Positions 8,194 through 15,439 of a stretch of DNA of 33,382 nt are shown here, one piece after another. The position numbers and the translations under genes are program-made. Below the pieces are notes generated by a model that saw only the letters and a list, made by a program, of their open reading frames with translations, was not told where the DNA came from and did not search any database. How positions within the stretch are numbered: the first letter of the stretch is position 1; the number at the start of each line of letters is the position of its first letter. Location: positions 1 to 33,382 of the forward strand of contig NZ_POVU01000027.1 of assembly GCF_003261585.1 (NCBI RefSeq), read 5' to 3'. The stretch is from Acinetobacter sp. MB5 (GTDB taxonomy: Bacteria > Pseudomonadota > Gammaproteobacteria > Pseudomonadales > Moraxellaceae).

Positions 8194-11100
8194 ATGAAGC
8201 AAATAGCAGATTTTATTTCACGTTGGAAGGGAGTTGATGGTTCTGAGCGTGCTAATTATCAATTATTTTTGACTGAGCTTTGTACGATATTAAATTTACC
8301 TTTGCCTGATCCTGCAAATAAAGATACAGAAGAAAACAGTTATGTATTTGAACGTCGTGTAACGATTGAGCAACCAGATGGTACTGAAAATAATGGATAT
8401 ATAGATTTATATAAAAGAGATAGTTTTGTTCTCGAGGCAAAACAGTCTGGCAAAGCTTTAGATACTTCCGGGTGGGATAAAGCGATGCTTAAAGCACATA
8501 ACCAAGCAGATCAATATGCGCGTGCATTGCCAATCAGTGAAGGTAGACCTCCATTTATTATTGTTGTAGATGTTGGGCGTAATATTGAACTATATTCAGA
8601 GTTTAGTCGTTCTGGTGCAACTTATACAGCTTTCCCAGATGCTAATAGTCATAGATTAAGATTAGAAGATTTACATAGACCTGAAGTTCAGGAAAGACTA
8701 AAAGCTATTTGGCTTAATCCACTTAGCTTAGATCCATCTCGCCAAGCAGCTAAAGTCACAAAGAAAATTGCTATTCAATTAGCTCACCTTGCGAAATCAC
8801 TTGAATCAGTGGGCCATCATCCCCAAGGCGTTTCAGCATTTTTGATGCGCTGCCTATTCACAATGTTTTCAGAAGATGTTGGGTTACTGCCTAATCGTAG
8901 CTTTACGACATTGCTTGAAGAGTTACAGGATACTCCAGAAATTTTCGCTGACATGCTAGAAAGCTTGTGGCAGACCATGAACACCGGTGGATTTTCTTCA
9001 ATAATAAAGAAAAAATTACTCAAATTTAATGGTGGATTATTTGCGGATAATCAAGCAATATCATTAGATAAAAGCCAAATTAGATTGCTTTTAGAAGCTG
9101 CTAAATCAGATTGGAAACTCGTAGAACCTGCTATTTTTGGTACGTTGTTAGAGAGAGCTTTGAATGTTAAAGAAAGACATAAACTAGGTGCCCACTATAC
9201 TCCTAGAGCATATGTAGAGCGTTTAGTTTTGCCAACCATTATCGAACCTTTAAGACGTGAATGGCAAGAAGTACAGGTGGCTGTTTTAGCATATGAGCAA
9301 CAAGGAAAACATAAGCAGGCTGTTACAGAAGTTAAAAAATTTCATATGCATCTCTGTAATATCAAAGTTCTAGATCCAGCTTGTGGTACAGGTAATTTTT
9401 TATATGTCACTTTAGAGCATATGAAGCGATTAGAGGGAGAGGTTCTAAACTTACTTCATGACTTAGGTGAACAAGCTAGTATGCTTGAAATGGATGGAGT
9501 AACAGTCGATCCACATCAATTTCTTGGTTTAGAAATTAATCCTCGCGCCGCTCGAATTGCAGAGATGGTTCTATGGATTGGTTATCTGCAGTGGCATTAC
9601 CGTACACATGGGAATGTAAATCCACCGGAACCCGTACTACGTGATTTTAAAAATATTGAAAATCGTGATGCCTTAATTAATTATGAACGTAAAGAAGTTC
9701 TCTTAGATGTTAGTGGGAATCCAATTACCAGATGGGATGGTGAAAGCTACATACCGAGTCAGATTACTGGTGAAATGATACCAGATGATTCTTTTCAAAT
9801 AGAACAGTATCGTTATATAGGCGTGACTAAGGCAGAATGGCCTAAAGCTGATTACATCATTGGCAACCCTCCGTTTATAGGAGATAAAGCTATGCGTCGT
9901 GCATTAAGTGATGGTTATGTTGATGCGTTACGTTCTACTTGGAAAGAATTACCTGAATCTGCTGATTTTGTTATGTATTGGTGGCATATTGCTGCTGAGA
10001 CTATACGAATGGGGAAAGCTCATCAGTTTGGATTTATCACAACTAACAGTATCAAACAAGCATTCAATCGACGGATTATTGAACCTCACTTAAATGCAAA
10101 AAATCCTTTATCTATTACGTTTGCAATACCTGATCATCCGTGGGTTGATAGTGAGGATGGTGCTGCTGTTCGTATTGCAATGACTGTAGGTACTTTAGGT
10201 GAGGTAGAAGGGAGACTATTAGTTTCCATCGATGAAAAAGCATCTGATAGTGAAGAAATTGATGTTATCTTTCAGACTTTCAACGGAAAAATTTTTGAAA
10301 ATTTGGCTACTGGAGCTAATGTAGCTGGAGCAAAAGCATTAAAAGCTAATAGTAATATTTCTTCAAATGGGGTGATGGTTGTAGGTTCAGGCTTCATATT
10401 GTCTCAAGAAGAAGCCATATCTATTGGATTAAGAACTGTACCCGACCTTGATAAGTACATTAAGCATTATCGTAATTATAATGATCTAACAGATAGATCT
10501 AGAAATGCCATGATTATTGATTTCTTTGGTCTAACTATTAATGAAGTACAGCAGAAATATCCAAATGCTTACCAATGGATTTTAGAAAAGGTTAAACCAC
10601 AACGTGATCAAAATAATCGGCAGAAGTTAAAGCGAGATTGGTGGATTTTTGGTGAGCCTCGTCAAGGTTGGCGCCGAATGTCTAATTCACTAGACAGGTA
10701 TATTTGTACAGGTGAGACAGGAAAACATCGTCATTTTCAGTTTTTAGACAGAAATATTTTACCCGATCATCGTTTAATAGGCTTTGGTCTCGATGACCCT
10801 TTCTATCTAGGGGTGTTATCAAGTCGTATTCATGTAATTTGGGCTCTTAAGGCAGGAGGTACATTAGAGAATCGACCTGTTTATAATAAAACACTATGCT
10901 TTGATAAGTTTCCATTTCCATCAACTACTATAGATAAAAAAAATAAAATTCGAATTCTTGTAGAGCAGCTTGATAGCCATCGTAAAAGACAACAATCTTT
11001 ACATTCTGATTTGACCTTGACTAGTATGTATAACACCTTAGAAAAGATGCGTATTGGTAGTGTACTAAATGAAAAAGATAAAGATATTAACAAAAAAGGT

Positions 11101-11631
11101 TTAATATCTATTTTAAAGGAATTACATGACGATATTGACCGTGCTGTATTAGATACCTATGGTTGGTTAGATCTTGCCGAACATCTGATAGGAAAGCCTG
11201 GTGGTACAACTCCTTACAATAACAAGTCAGATGAACAAGCGATGGCAGAGGATCAACTTCTGAATCGTTTAGTTAAGCTTAATAAGAAACGTGCTGAAGA
11301 TGAAGCTCAAGGTGTTATACATTGGTTACGACCGGAATACCAAAATCCTGATGCAAAATCTACAGAGATTCAAACTCAAGGTGAATTGGAAGAACTAGAT
11401 AAAAATAGTACCGAAGTCCCCAAGAAGTCAGCTACAAAACAAACATGGCCGAAAGAAATGCGTGAGCAAGTTGTTTTAGTCCGTACATCATTAAAAGATC
11501 AGAGTAAAACTGTTCAACAGATTGCATCTCAATTTAAATATAACCAACGCAGTTCGGTACAGGCTGTTCTTGATGCATTAGAAAGTCTTGGAATGGTTAA
11601 TAACAAATCAGGGGTATATTCCTTAAGCTAA
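8194..11631 (+). CDS. MmeI-like (type IIL) single-protein restriction-modification enzyme
   Basis: A 1145-residue protein that fuses endonuclease, adenine methyltransferase and target recognition. The nuclease motif is D71-x9-E81-x-K83 ('IDLYKRDSFVLEAK'), the same spacing known for MmeI. A helical spacer leads to 'LGAHYT', SAM-binding motif I 'LDPACGTGNF' (393-402) and catalytic motif IV 'NPPF' (558-561), the form used by N6-adenine methylases. The region after about 620 should include the target recognition domain. The last 70 residues look like a winged helix ('VQQIASQFKYNQRSSVQAVL'), an extension beyond the usual MmeI length of about 920. No separate methylase or specificity gene is needed. 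It is the only plus-strand gene within the structural cluster and is flanked by its own promoter and terminator, so it looks like inserted cargo. The DrmMI methylase of DISARM is a relative, but no other DISARM gene is present. Confidence 0.85.
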   Translation: MKQIADFISRWKGVDGSERANYQLFLTELCTILNLPLPDPANKDTEENSYVFERRVTIEQPDGTENNGYIDLYKRDSFVLEAKQSGKALDTSGWDKAMLKAHNQADQYARALPISEGRPPFIIVVDVGRNIELYSEFSRSGATYTAFPDANSHRLRLEDLHRPEVQERLKAIWLNPLSLDPSRQAAKVTKKIAIQLAHLAKSLESVGHHPQGVSAFLMRCLFTMFSEDVGLLPNRSFTTLLEELQDTPEIFADMLESLWQTMNTGGFSSIIKKKLLKFNGGLFADNQAISLDKSQIRLLLEAAKSDWKLVEPAIFGTLLERALNVKERHKLGAHYTPRAYVERLVLPTIIEPLRREWQEVQVAVLAYEQQGKHKQAVTEVKKFHMHLCNIKVLDPACGTGNFLYVTLEHMKRLEGEVLNLLHDLGEQASMLEMDGVTVDPHQFLGLEINPRAARIAEMVLWIGYLQWHYRTHGNVNPPEPVLRDFKNIENRDALINYERKEVLLDVSGNPITRWDGESYIPSQITGEMIPDDSFQIEQYRYIGVTKAEWPKADYIIGNPPFIGDKAMRRALSDGYVDALRSTWKELPESADFVMYWWHIAAETIRMGKAHQFGFITTNSIKQAFNRRIIEPHLNAKNPLSITFAIPDHPWVDSEDGAAVRIAMTVGTLGEVEGRLLVSIDEKASDSEEIDVIFQTFNGKIFENLATGANVAGAKALKANSNISSNGVMVVGSGFILSQEEAISIGLRTVPDLDKYIKHYRNYNDLTDRSRNAMIIDFFGLTINEVQQKYPNAYQWILEKVKPQRDQNNRQKLKRDWWIFGEPRQGWRRMSNSLDRYICTGETGKHRHFQFLDRNILPDHRLIGFGLDDPFYLGVLSSRIHVIWALKAGGTLENRPVYNKTLCFDKFPFPSTTIDKKNKIRILVEQLDSHRKRQQSLHSDLTLTSMYNTLEKMRIGSVLNEKDKDINKKGLISILKELHDDIDRAVLDTYGWLDLAEHLIGKPGGTTPYNNKSDEQAMAEDQLLNRLVKLNKKRAEDEAQGVIHWLRPEYQNPDAKSTEIQTQGELEELDKNSTEVPKKSATKQTWPKEMREQVVLVRTSLKDQSKTVQQIASQFKYNQRSSVQAVLDALESLGMVNNKSGVYSLS

Positions 11632-11678
11632 AAATTTTAATCTTAGATTTCCTAATTGCAATTTAAAGAAATATTGTA

Positions 11679-11716
11679 TGCATTGAGATTAGTTAATGTC
11701 TCAATGCAATTTTTTT
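11679..11716 (+). terminator. Strong terminator after the restriction-modification gene
   Basis: TGCATTGAGA pairs perfectly with TCTCAATGCA around a ten-base loop, followed by a run of seven T on the plus strand. It lies 48 bases after the stop at 11631. The rest of 11632-11995 shows no convincing gene. An 82-codon plus frame there overlaps this terminator. Confidence 0.8.
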
Positions 11717-11942
11717 CAGCATTTATCCTAATAGCTGAATTTGGAAATTTCTTTTCTAATAAAGAGAAGCTTTCTAGGGGGTGTCTAGAATTTTGGTGGC
11801 TATTCAATATGAATCAAAAGCTGTTTTTTCGATACCCAATTTATCTTGTGAAAATACGGAAGTTGAGCACAGTAAAATCGAAGATAGTCCCAAAATTTGA
11901 GTAATTTTTCTAAAACTATTCATTTATATACCTAATTTTTAT

Positions 11943-11977
11943 GATAAAAAAAGACCACCATTAAGGCAGCCTTTTTA
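11943..11977 (-). terminator. Terminator of the acidic/basic protein gene
   Basis: On the minus strand AAAGGCTGCC can pair with GGTGGTCTTT, including G-T pairs, followed by seven T. It sits just after the stop codon at 11996 and converges with the terminator of the plus-strand gene. Confidence 0.6.
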
Positions 11978-11995
11978 TTCTAGCTAAACTTTCAA

Positions 11996-12787
11996 TTAAT
12001 ATAAACCGAGCTTACGCCCTTTACGGAAAGATTTGACACGGGTTTTAATCGCATTGGCAGTAAAGGCTTTTAAACGGGCTTTCTTCATAGCCTGTTTCTG
12101 TTTCGCAGTTAAACGCACGGCTTGATTCGGTAAGCGCTTATTAACGATAACCTTACGTCCTTTGCGGATTGCCCAAGCTCCTTTATAAATGATCTTACGA
12201 CCTTTCACCTGTTTGTGTGCAAATGATCCAACTCGTGCACTGCCTTTCTGCTTCATTTGATGTGAACTGAGTGCTGCATCAAATTCTCCTTCTTCTGGTT
12301 CACCGTAGATAAATTCACGCACAAACTCGTCTAAAGGCTCTCCATCATCAGGCAGGTTGGCCAAAGCCGTTTCACATGCTGCTTCAATCGCAGCATCTGC
12401 AGATTCAACATCATCAGCGAACATTTGAGAAATGGTAGTTTCATCAATACCCAAGGATTCAAATGCATCCTGAACCGCACCAATGATCAGATTAAAAAGA
12501 TCATCACCATCACCTTCCTCTTCGTCTGTTGCTTCTACTAGTAGACTATCCAGGTAATCCGATGGCAGCTCATTCTCCAGTTCACCATTGGTCACAGCCA
12601 AAATCAAAGCAGAAACGATGTTTAAACCTAATGAACGTGCATGTTCAACCAAAGATTGCACTTCACGAGATTCTGATTTGCTTAACTGCTGGGTTGTATC
12701 ATTAAAACTTACTGCACTGGCAGCATCAAAACCAGCGACTAACAGACCTGCTGAACGTGCACGATATAAACTTCCAAAACCAGTCAT
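11996..12787 (-). CDS. Acidic/basic two-part virion-type protein
   Basis: A 263-residue protein of unknown family. Residues 1-185 are acidic and helical, with clusters such as 'EATDEEEGDGDD' (about residue 88) and many Ala/Asp/Glu. Residues 186-263 are strongly basic, with 'KGRKIIYKGAWAIRKGRK' and 'RVKSFRKGRKLGLY'. That polarity suggests a nucleic-acid or capsid-interior contact through the tail and a soluble acidic body. It follows the sheath-like gene by 12 bases with an AGAGGAA-type ribosome site and shares its transcript. The restriction-modification gene lies downstream in the opposite direction. The role is inferred from composition and place only. Confidence 0.65.
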   Translation of the reverse strand: MTGFGSLYRARSAGLLVAGFDAASAVSFNDTTQQLSKSESREVQSLVEHARSLGLNIVSALILAVTNGELENELPSDYLDSLLVEATDEEEGDGDDLFNLIIGAVQDAFESLGIDETTISQMFADDVESADAAIEAACETALANLPDDGEPLDEFVREFIYGEPEEGEFDAALSSHQMKQKGSARVGSFAHKQVKGRKIIYKGAWAIRKGRKVIVNKRLPNQAVRLTAKQKQAMKKARLKAFTANAIKTRVKSFRKGRKLGLY

Positions 12788-12799
12788 GTTTTCTTCCTC

Positions 12800-14098
12800 T
12801 TATTTACTAATTACATCGTCATCAAAGATGACTGAACGGGTACAACCATTCGGACGGCGTGCCAAAATCAATCGCGCGCGTTCAAAAGGTTTTTGGTCAT
12901 CAGGAACCAATCTAAATCGATAAGGCTTATAATCAAGATCTTCAGCTTCAACAAGCAACCCTGCGCTGTAACAGGCATTCAGAAATTTCTCGATATCTTT
13001 GGATGTATCATCAATAAAAGATGACATTTTCTTCAGCATATGACGCTTCACAATTTCGCAGACACGATTTGTCGTGAATGTGGCAATTTCTGATGAATTC
13101 ACCAGACGTAAAGCACTACTATCGCTGTCGTACTGTGTCAGTACATCACTCATCACGAATTTGACACCAGTGTCATAAACGATACGGCGAAGTACATTGA
13201 TTTTGGCCACCGCAAGCGCCTCTTCCATCTCTTCATCAAAGATCACATCATCACGGGCCGTCATGGCCTTAAATGTGAATGGAAAAGATTCCCCAGCAAT
13301 TGGATCTGCAATCATTGGAATGCCTTGAGCTGTAGTCTTTGCATTACGCAAAGCTTTCATACCAAGATACTGCCCTAAGGCATAACAGGCTTTTTTACGT
13401 CCTTTCAATGACGTTGCATCGCGTGGACGACAGGTATTAGGTGACCAGATAATTTGCACCCGATGATCTTGAGCATCCAGTGACTCAGCCAAACTTTGGG
13501 CAACGTCAGGATCTAGAGTTGGGTCTAACTCAACCGTGAATTGGATATTGAGCTTATCCATCACACGATACAGCGCTGAATAAACCTCAAGATTATCAAG
13601 ACCAATTAAACCTAAATCACTTGGTCGCTGATCTAATGAAGTGAGAAGTTTATAGGTTGTATCCGCATCAAAGGTGTCAGGTTGATCATCATCCAATATC
13701 AAAATGACTGAGTTACGCCCAAGGCCATTTAGCGCGTTATACGCATCACTGGCCAGAATCGCTGAGACCATGTCATCGCCATAGACCAGTTCAAATGACT
13801 TAAAGATTTCCTTCGCCCCAGCCACGTTCCAGATTGATGAGTAATCCTCTTCATCACTATTCAAGTTACCCTGGATTTTATAAATTTCGTCATCTGTAGC
13901 CGTGTCAATCCAAGTCATACGACAGATAATCTGACTACCTTTGGTAGGTGTTGAGGCTTTACCAAAAAATTGCATTTTGAGCTGCACATCTGAGCCCAAA
14001 TAGCTGTATAGGTCATAATCAATACCTAGTGACGCGCTGGATGTATCTGCTAGAGATAATGCACCAGTCGCATCAAGATTTACTGCGATTGCTGTCAT
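12800..14098 (-). CDS. Probable contractile tail sheath-like protein
   Basis: About 432 residues from ATG 14098 (GGGAGA five bases upstream). An in-frame upstream start at 14134 would lie inside the leader hairpin and is less likely. The middle has alternating alpha/beta structure ('RNSVILILDDDQPD', 'LGLIGLDNLEVYSALYRVMD'). The C-terminal 120 residues have a helix pair 'MLKKMSSFIDDTSKDIEKFL', then 'ACYSAGLLVEAEDLDY', then a final strand region 'FERARLILARRPNG'. This ordering is like the conserved C-terminal domain of tail sheath proteins. No single diagnostic motif proves it, and a head protein remains possible. It follows leader motif copy D. Confidence 0.4.
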   Translation of the reverse strand: MTAIAVNLDATGALSLADTSSASLGIDYDLYSYLGSDVQLKMQFFGKASTPTKGSQIICRMTWIDTATDDEIYKIQGNLNSDEEDYSSIWNVAGAKEIFKSFELVYGDDMVSAILASDAYNALNGLGRNSVILILDDDQPDTFDADTTYKLLTSLDQRPSDLGLIGLDNLEVYSALYRVMDKLNIQFTVELDPTLDPDVAQSLAESLDAQDHRVQIIWSPNTCRPRDATSLKGRKKACYALGQYLGMKALRNAKTTAQGIPMIADPIAGESFPFTFKAMTARDDVIFDEEMEEALAVAKINVLRRIVYDTGVKFVMSDVLTQYDSDSSALRLVNSSEIATFTTNRVCEIVKRHMLKKMSSFIDDTSKDIEKFLNACYSAGLLVEAEDLDYKPYRFRLVPDDQKPFERARLILARRPNGCTRSVIFDDDVISK

Positions 14099-14105
14099 AT
14101 CAGTC

Positions 14106-14122
14106 TCCCAAATCAATTGGGA
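14106..14122 (-). promoter_or_regulatory. Leader hairpin beside the ribosome binding site
   Basis: TCCCAA pairs with TTGGGA around a five-base loop on the minus strand. The 3' arm overlaps the GGGAGA ribosome binding site of the gene starting at 14098, so folding would hide it. The sequence resembles the hairpin before the tail fibre gene (27787-27806), sharing AATTG-ATTTGGG. Confidence 0.4.
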
Positions 14123-14210
14123 TCTGTACAACAACGGATGTGTGTTTGCGGATCATTGCATACCACTCAAACTTGTTTGATGCGGTTATTGTGGCAAAGG
14201 CAAAATTGGT

Positions 14211-14234
14211 CAGTTTTGATGTGTACCAAAACAA
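14211..14234 (-). promoter_or_regulatory. Repeated TTTGGTAC leader motif (copy D)
   Basis: The minus strand reads TTGTTTTGGTACACATC followed by AAAACTG. It directly follows the terminator of the upstream transcript and lies about 125 bases before ATG 14098, a longer leader than the other copies. Confidence 0.45.
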
Positions 14235-14262
14235 ATAAGGCCCACCTGAGGTGAGCCTTATT
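14234..14262 (-). terminator. Terminator of the capsid-region transcript
   Basis: On the minus strand AATAAGGCTCACC pairs with GGTGGGCCTTATT around a TCA loop, then TGTTTT. It lies 14 bases after the stop at 14277 and immediately before leader motif copy D. Confidence 0.75.
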
Positions 14263-14276
14263 AAGTGCGGTTAGTT

Positions 14277-14531
14277 TTATTCAGTCACTTCCAAACCTAG
14301 TGCTGTAAACCCTTTTAATTCATTAATCTGAGCAATATTGCTTTGCAGCTGCTGATAAGCTAGGTCACCCACTAAAATAAACTCCATAGAGTCTTGTGGC
14401 TCAATGACTAAACCTGTTAATGGTTCTGTAATACGAACTACCGCGCTATTGTTCAGTGTCAGGTTATATTCGGTATCACTGTCACCCAAAATATCGGTAA
14501 AAGCATTGGTACCATCGATTACAATTGACAT
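14277..14531 (-). CDS. Small head-associated protein, paralogous to its neighbour's C-terminus
   Basis: About 84 residues from ATG 14531 (GGAG seven bases upstream). An in-frame start at 14555 would overlap the upstream gene and has no ribosome site. The protein shares the pattern N-N-S-x3-R-V/I-TEPLT with the C-terminal 60 residues of the 281-residue protein encoded just upstream. Two beta-rich modules of the same fold are therefore encoded side by side. Position after the capsid gene suggests decoration or head-tail fitting. No known family is recognised. The start codon lies one base after the upstream stop. Confidence 0.65.
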   Translation of the reverse strand: MSIVIDGTNAFTDILGDSDTEYNLTLNNSAVVRITEPLTGLVIEPQDSMEFILVGDLAYQQLQSNIAQINELKGFTALGLEVTE

Positions 14532-14532
14532 C

Positions 14533-15378
14533 TTAGAACTCCAATTTGCGCCCAAAATGTTTTAACTGAGTCAGGTTCTTTTTAACCTGTGCTAGTTTTT
14601 TCGCATCAGAGACCGTGATTTCAATGGTTTCACCTGCTGCAATCTGAGTACAAGTTAGAGGTTCGGTGACTCGTTTATCACTGTTGTTCTTGACCTTTAC
14701 TTTATAAGTCACAGCTGCGGCTGCTGAATTAAGTGTGGTTGCGGTTGTTTCTGTAGATGTATCTGCTTCAGAAGTACTGGTATCAGCACCTGCCTGCACT
14801 GTTTCAGTGGCTGTGCTGGATTCTGTTGTAGATGCATCTGTTTGGGTTAAACCTGTTGACGCTGTGGTAGTTTCTTCAGTATCAGAACCAGCTGCTTGCG
14901 AATCAGCTTGTACTGTTTCTGTCGAAGTTTCTGTTTCAGTTGTACTGGCTTTCTTACGACCCCGTTTTTTCTTCGGTTCAGCTTGAGTGGTTTCTACTTC
15001 TGACGCAGTGGTATCAGTAGTTTCCTCATCTGCTTGAGTTGCGTCACCAGTTGATTCACCTGCAGCCGCTGTATTCGTAACAGATACATCCGTACTGTTT
15101 GCAGATGGCTCCGCTGTTGGCTCTGGAGATGTTTCATCTTCATCCGCTGTAGTATCTGTATCAGATTCTGCACTGCTTTTATCGTCTGATGTAGATTCTG
15201 TTTCAGTACTGGTCTCACTGGACTTGGTGGTTGCCTGAGTTTCCTCAGATGAAGTAGCTACAGAATCCGCTGTTGTCACTTCAGTATTTTCCTGAGTAAC
15301 TGTTGATGTTTCTGCGCTTGCTGTTGTGGTTTCTTCAGCTACTACAGTATTTTCTTGAGTTGTTTCAGTATTGCTCAC
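14533..15378 (-). CDS. Ser/Thr/Glu-rich low-complexity protein with C-terminal beta module
   Basis: 281 residues from GTG 15378 with AGGAG six bases upstream. Residues 1 to about 215 are nearly all Thr, Ser, Glu, Ala, Val and Asp and should be disordered. They are interrupted once near residues 134-145 by the basic cluster 'EPKKKRGRKKAS', an AT-hook-like RGR context. Residues 222-281 form a compact beta-rich module that matches the next gene (shared RVTEPLT/RITEPLT). The gene follows the major capsid gene after a terminator, so an outer-capsid or anchored decoration role is plausible. The long acidic, hydroxyl-rich segment could be heavily modified or act as a spacer. Function is unknown. Confidence 0.7.
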   Translation of the reverse strand: MSNTETTQENTVVAEETTTASAETSTVTQENTEVTTADSVATSSEETQATTKSSETSTETESTSDDKSSAESDTDTTADEDETSPEPTAEPSANSTDVSVTNTAAAGESTGDATQADEETTDTTASEVETTQAEPKKKRGRKKASTTETETSTETVQADSQAAGSDTEETTTASTGLTQTDASTTESSTATETVQAGADTSTSEADTSTETTATTLNSAAAAVTYKVKVKNNSDKRVTEPLTCTQIAAGETIEITVSDAKKLAQVKKNLTQLKHFGRKLEF

Positions 15379-15398
15379 GTTATTCTCCTGAATTTGGA

Positions 15399-15428
15399 TA
15401 AAAAAAGGCGTAATTTCTACGCCTTTTT
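15399..15428 (-). terminator. Terminator between capsid and Ser/Thr-rich genes
   Basis: On the minus strand AAGGCGTA pairs with TTACGCCTT around a short loop, followed by eight T. It lies 12 bases after the capsid stop and only about 20 bases before the GTG at 15378, so read-through probably sets the level of the two downstream genes. Confidence 0.8.
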
Positions 15429-15439
15429 AAAGTCAGACC

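Noticed and set aside
8194..11631. DISARM or BREX locus
   Set aside because: The methylase-type protein is alone; no helicase, DUF1998 or phosphatase-like genes of those systems are nearby, and its own nuclease motif fits a type IIL enzyme.
11656..11904. An 82-codon plus-strand frame after the restriction-modification gene
   Set aside because: It overlaps a strong terminator, has no good ribosome site and the protein looks like random AT-rich translation.
14505..14520. Another GGTACC near the small head protein gene
   Set aside because: It is coding sequence just after the start codon and does not match the rest of the motif.
14735..14986. Plus-strand Val/Ser-rich frame opposite the Ser/Thr-rich gene
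   Set aside because: It is the mirror of the low-complexity codons on the minus strand; no ribosome site or independent composition.
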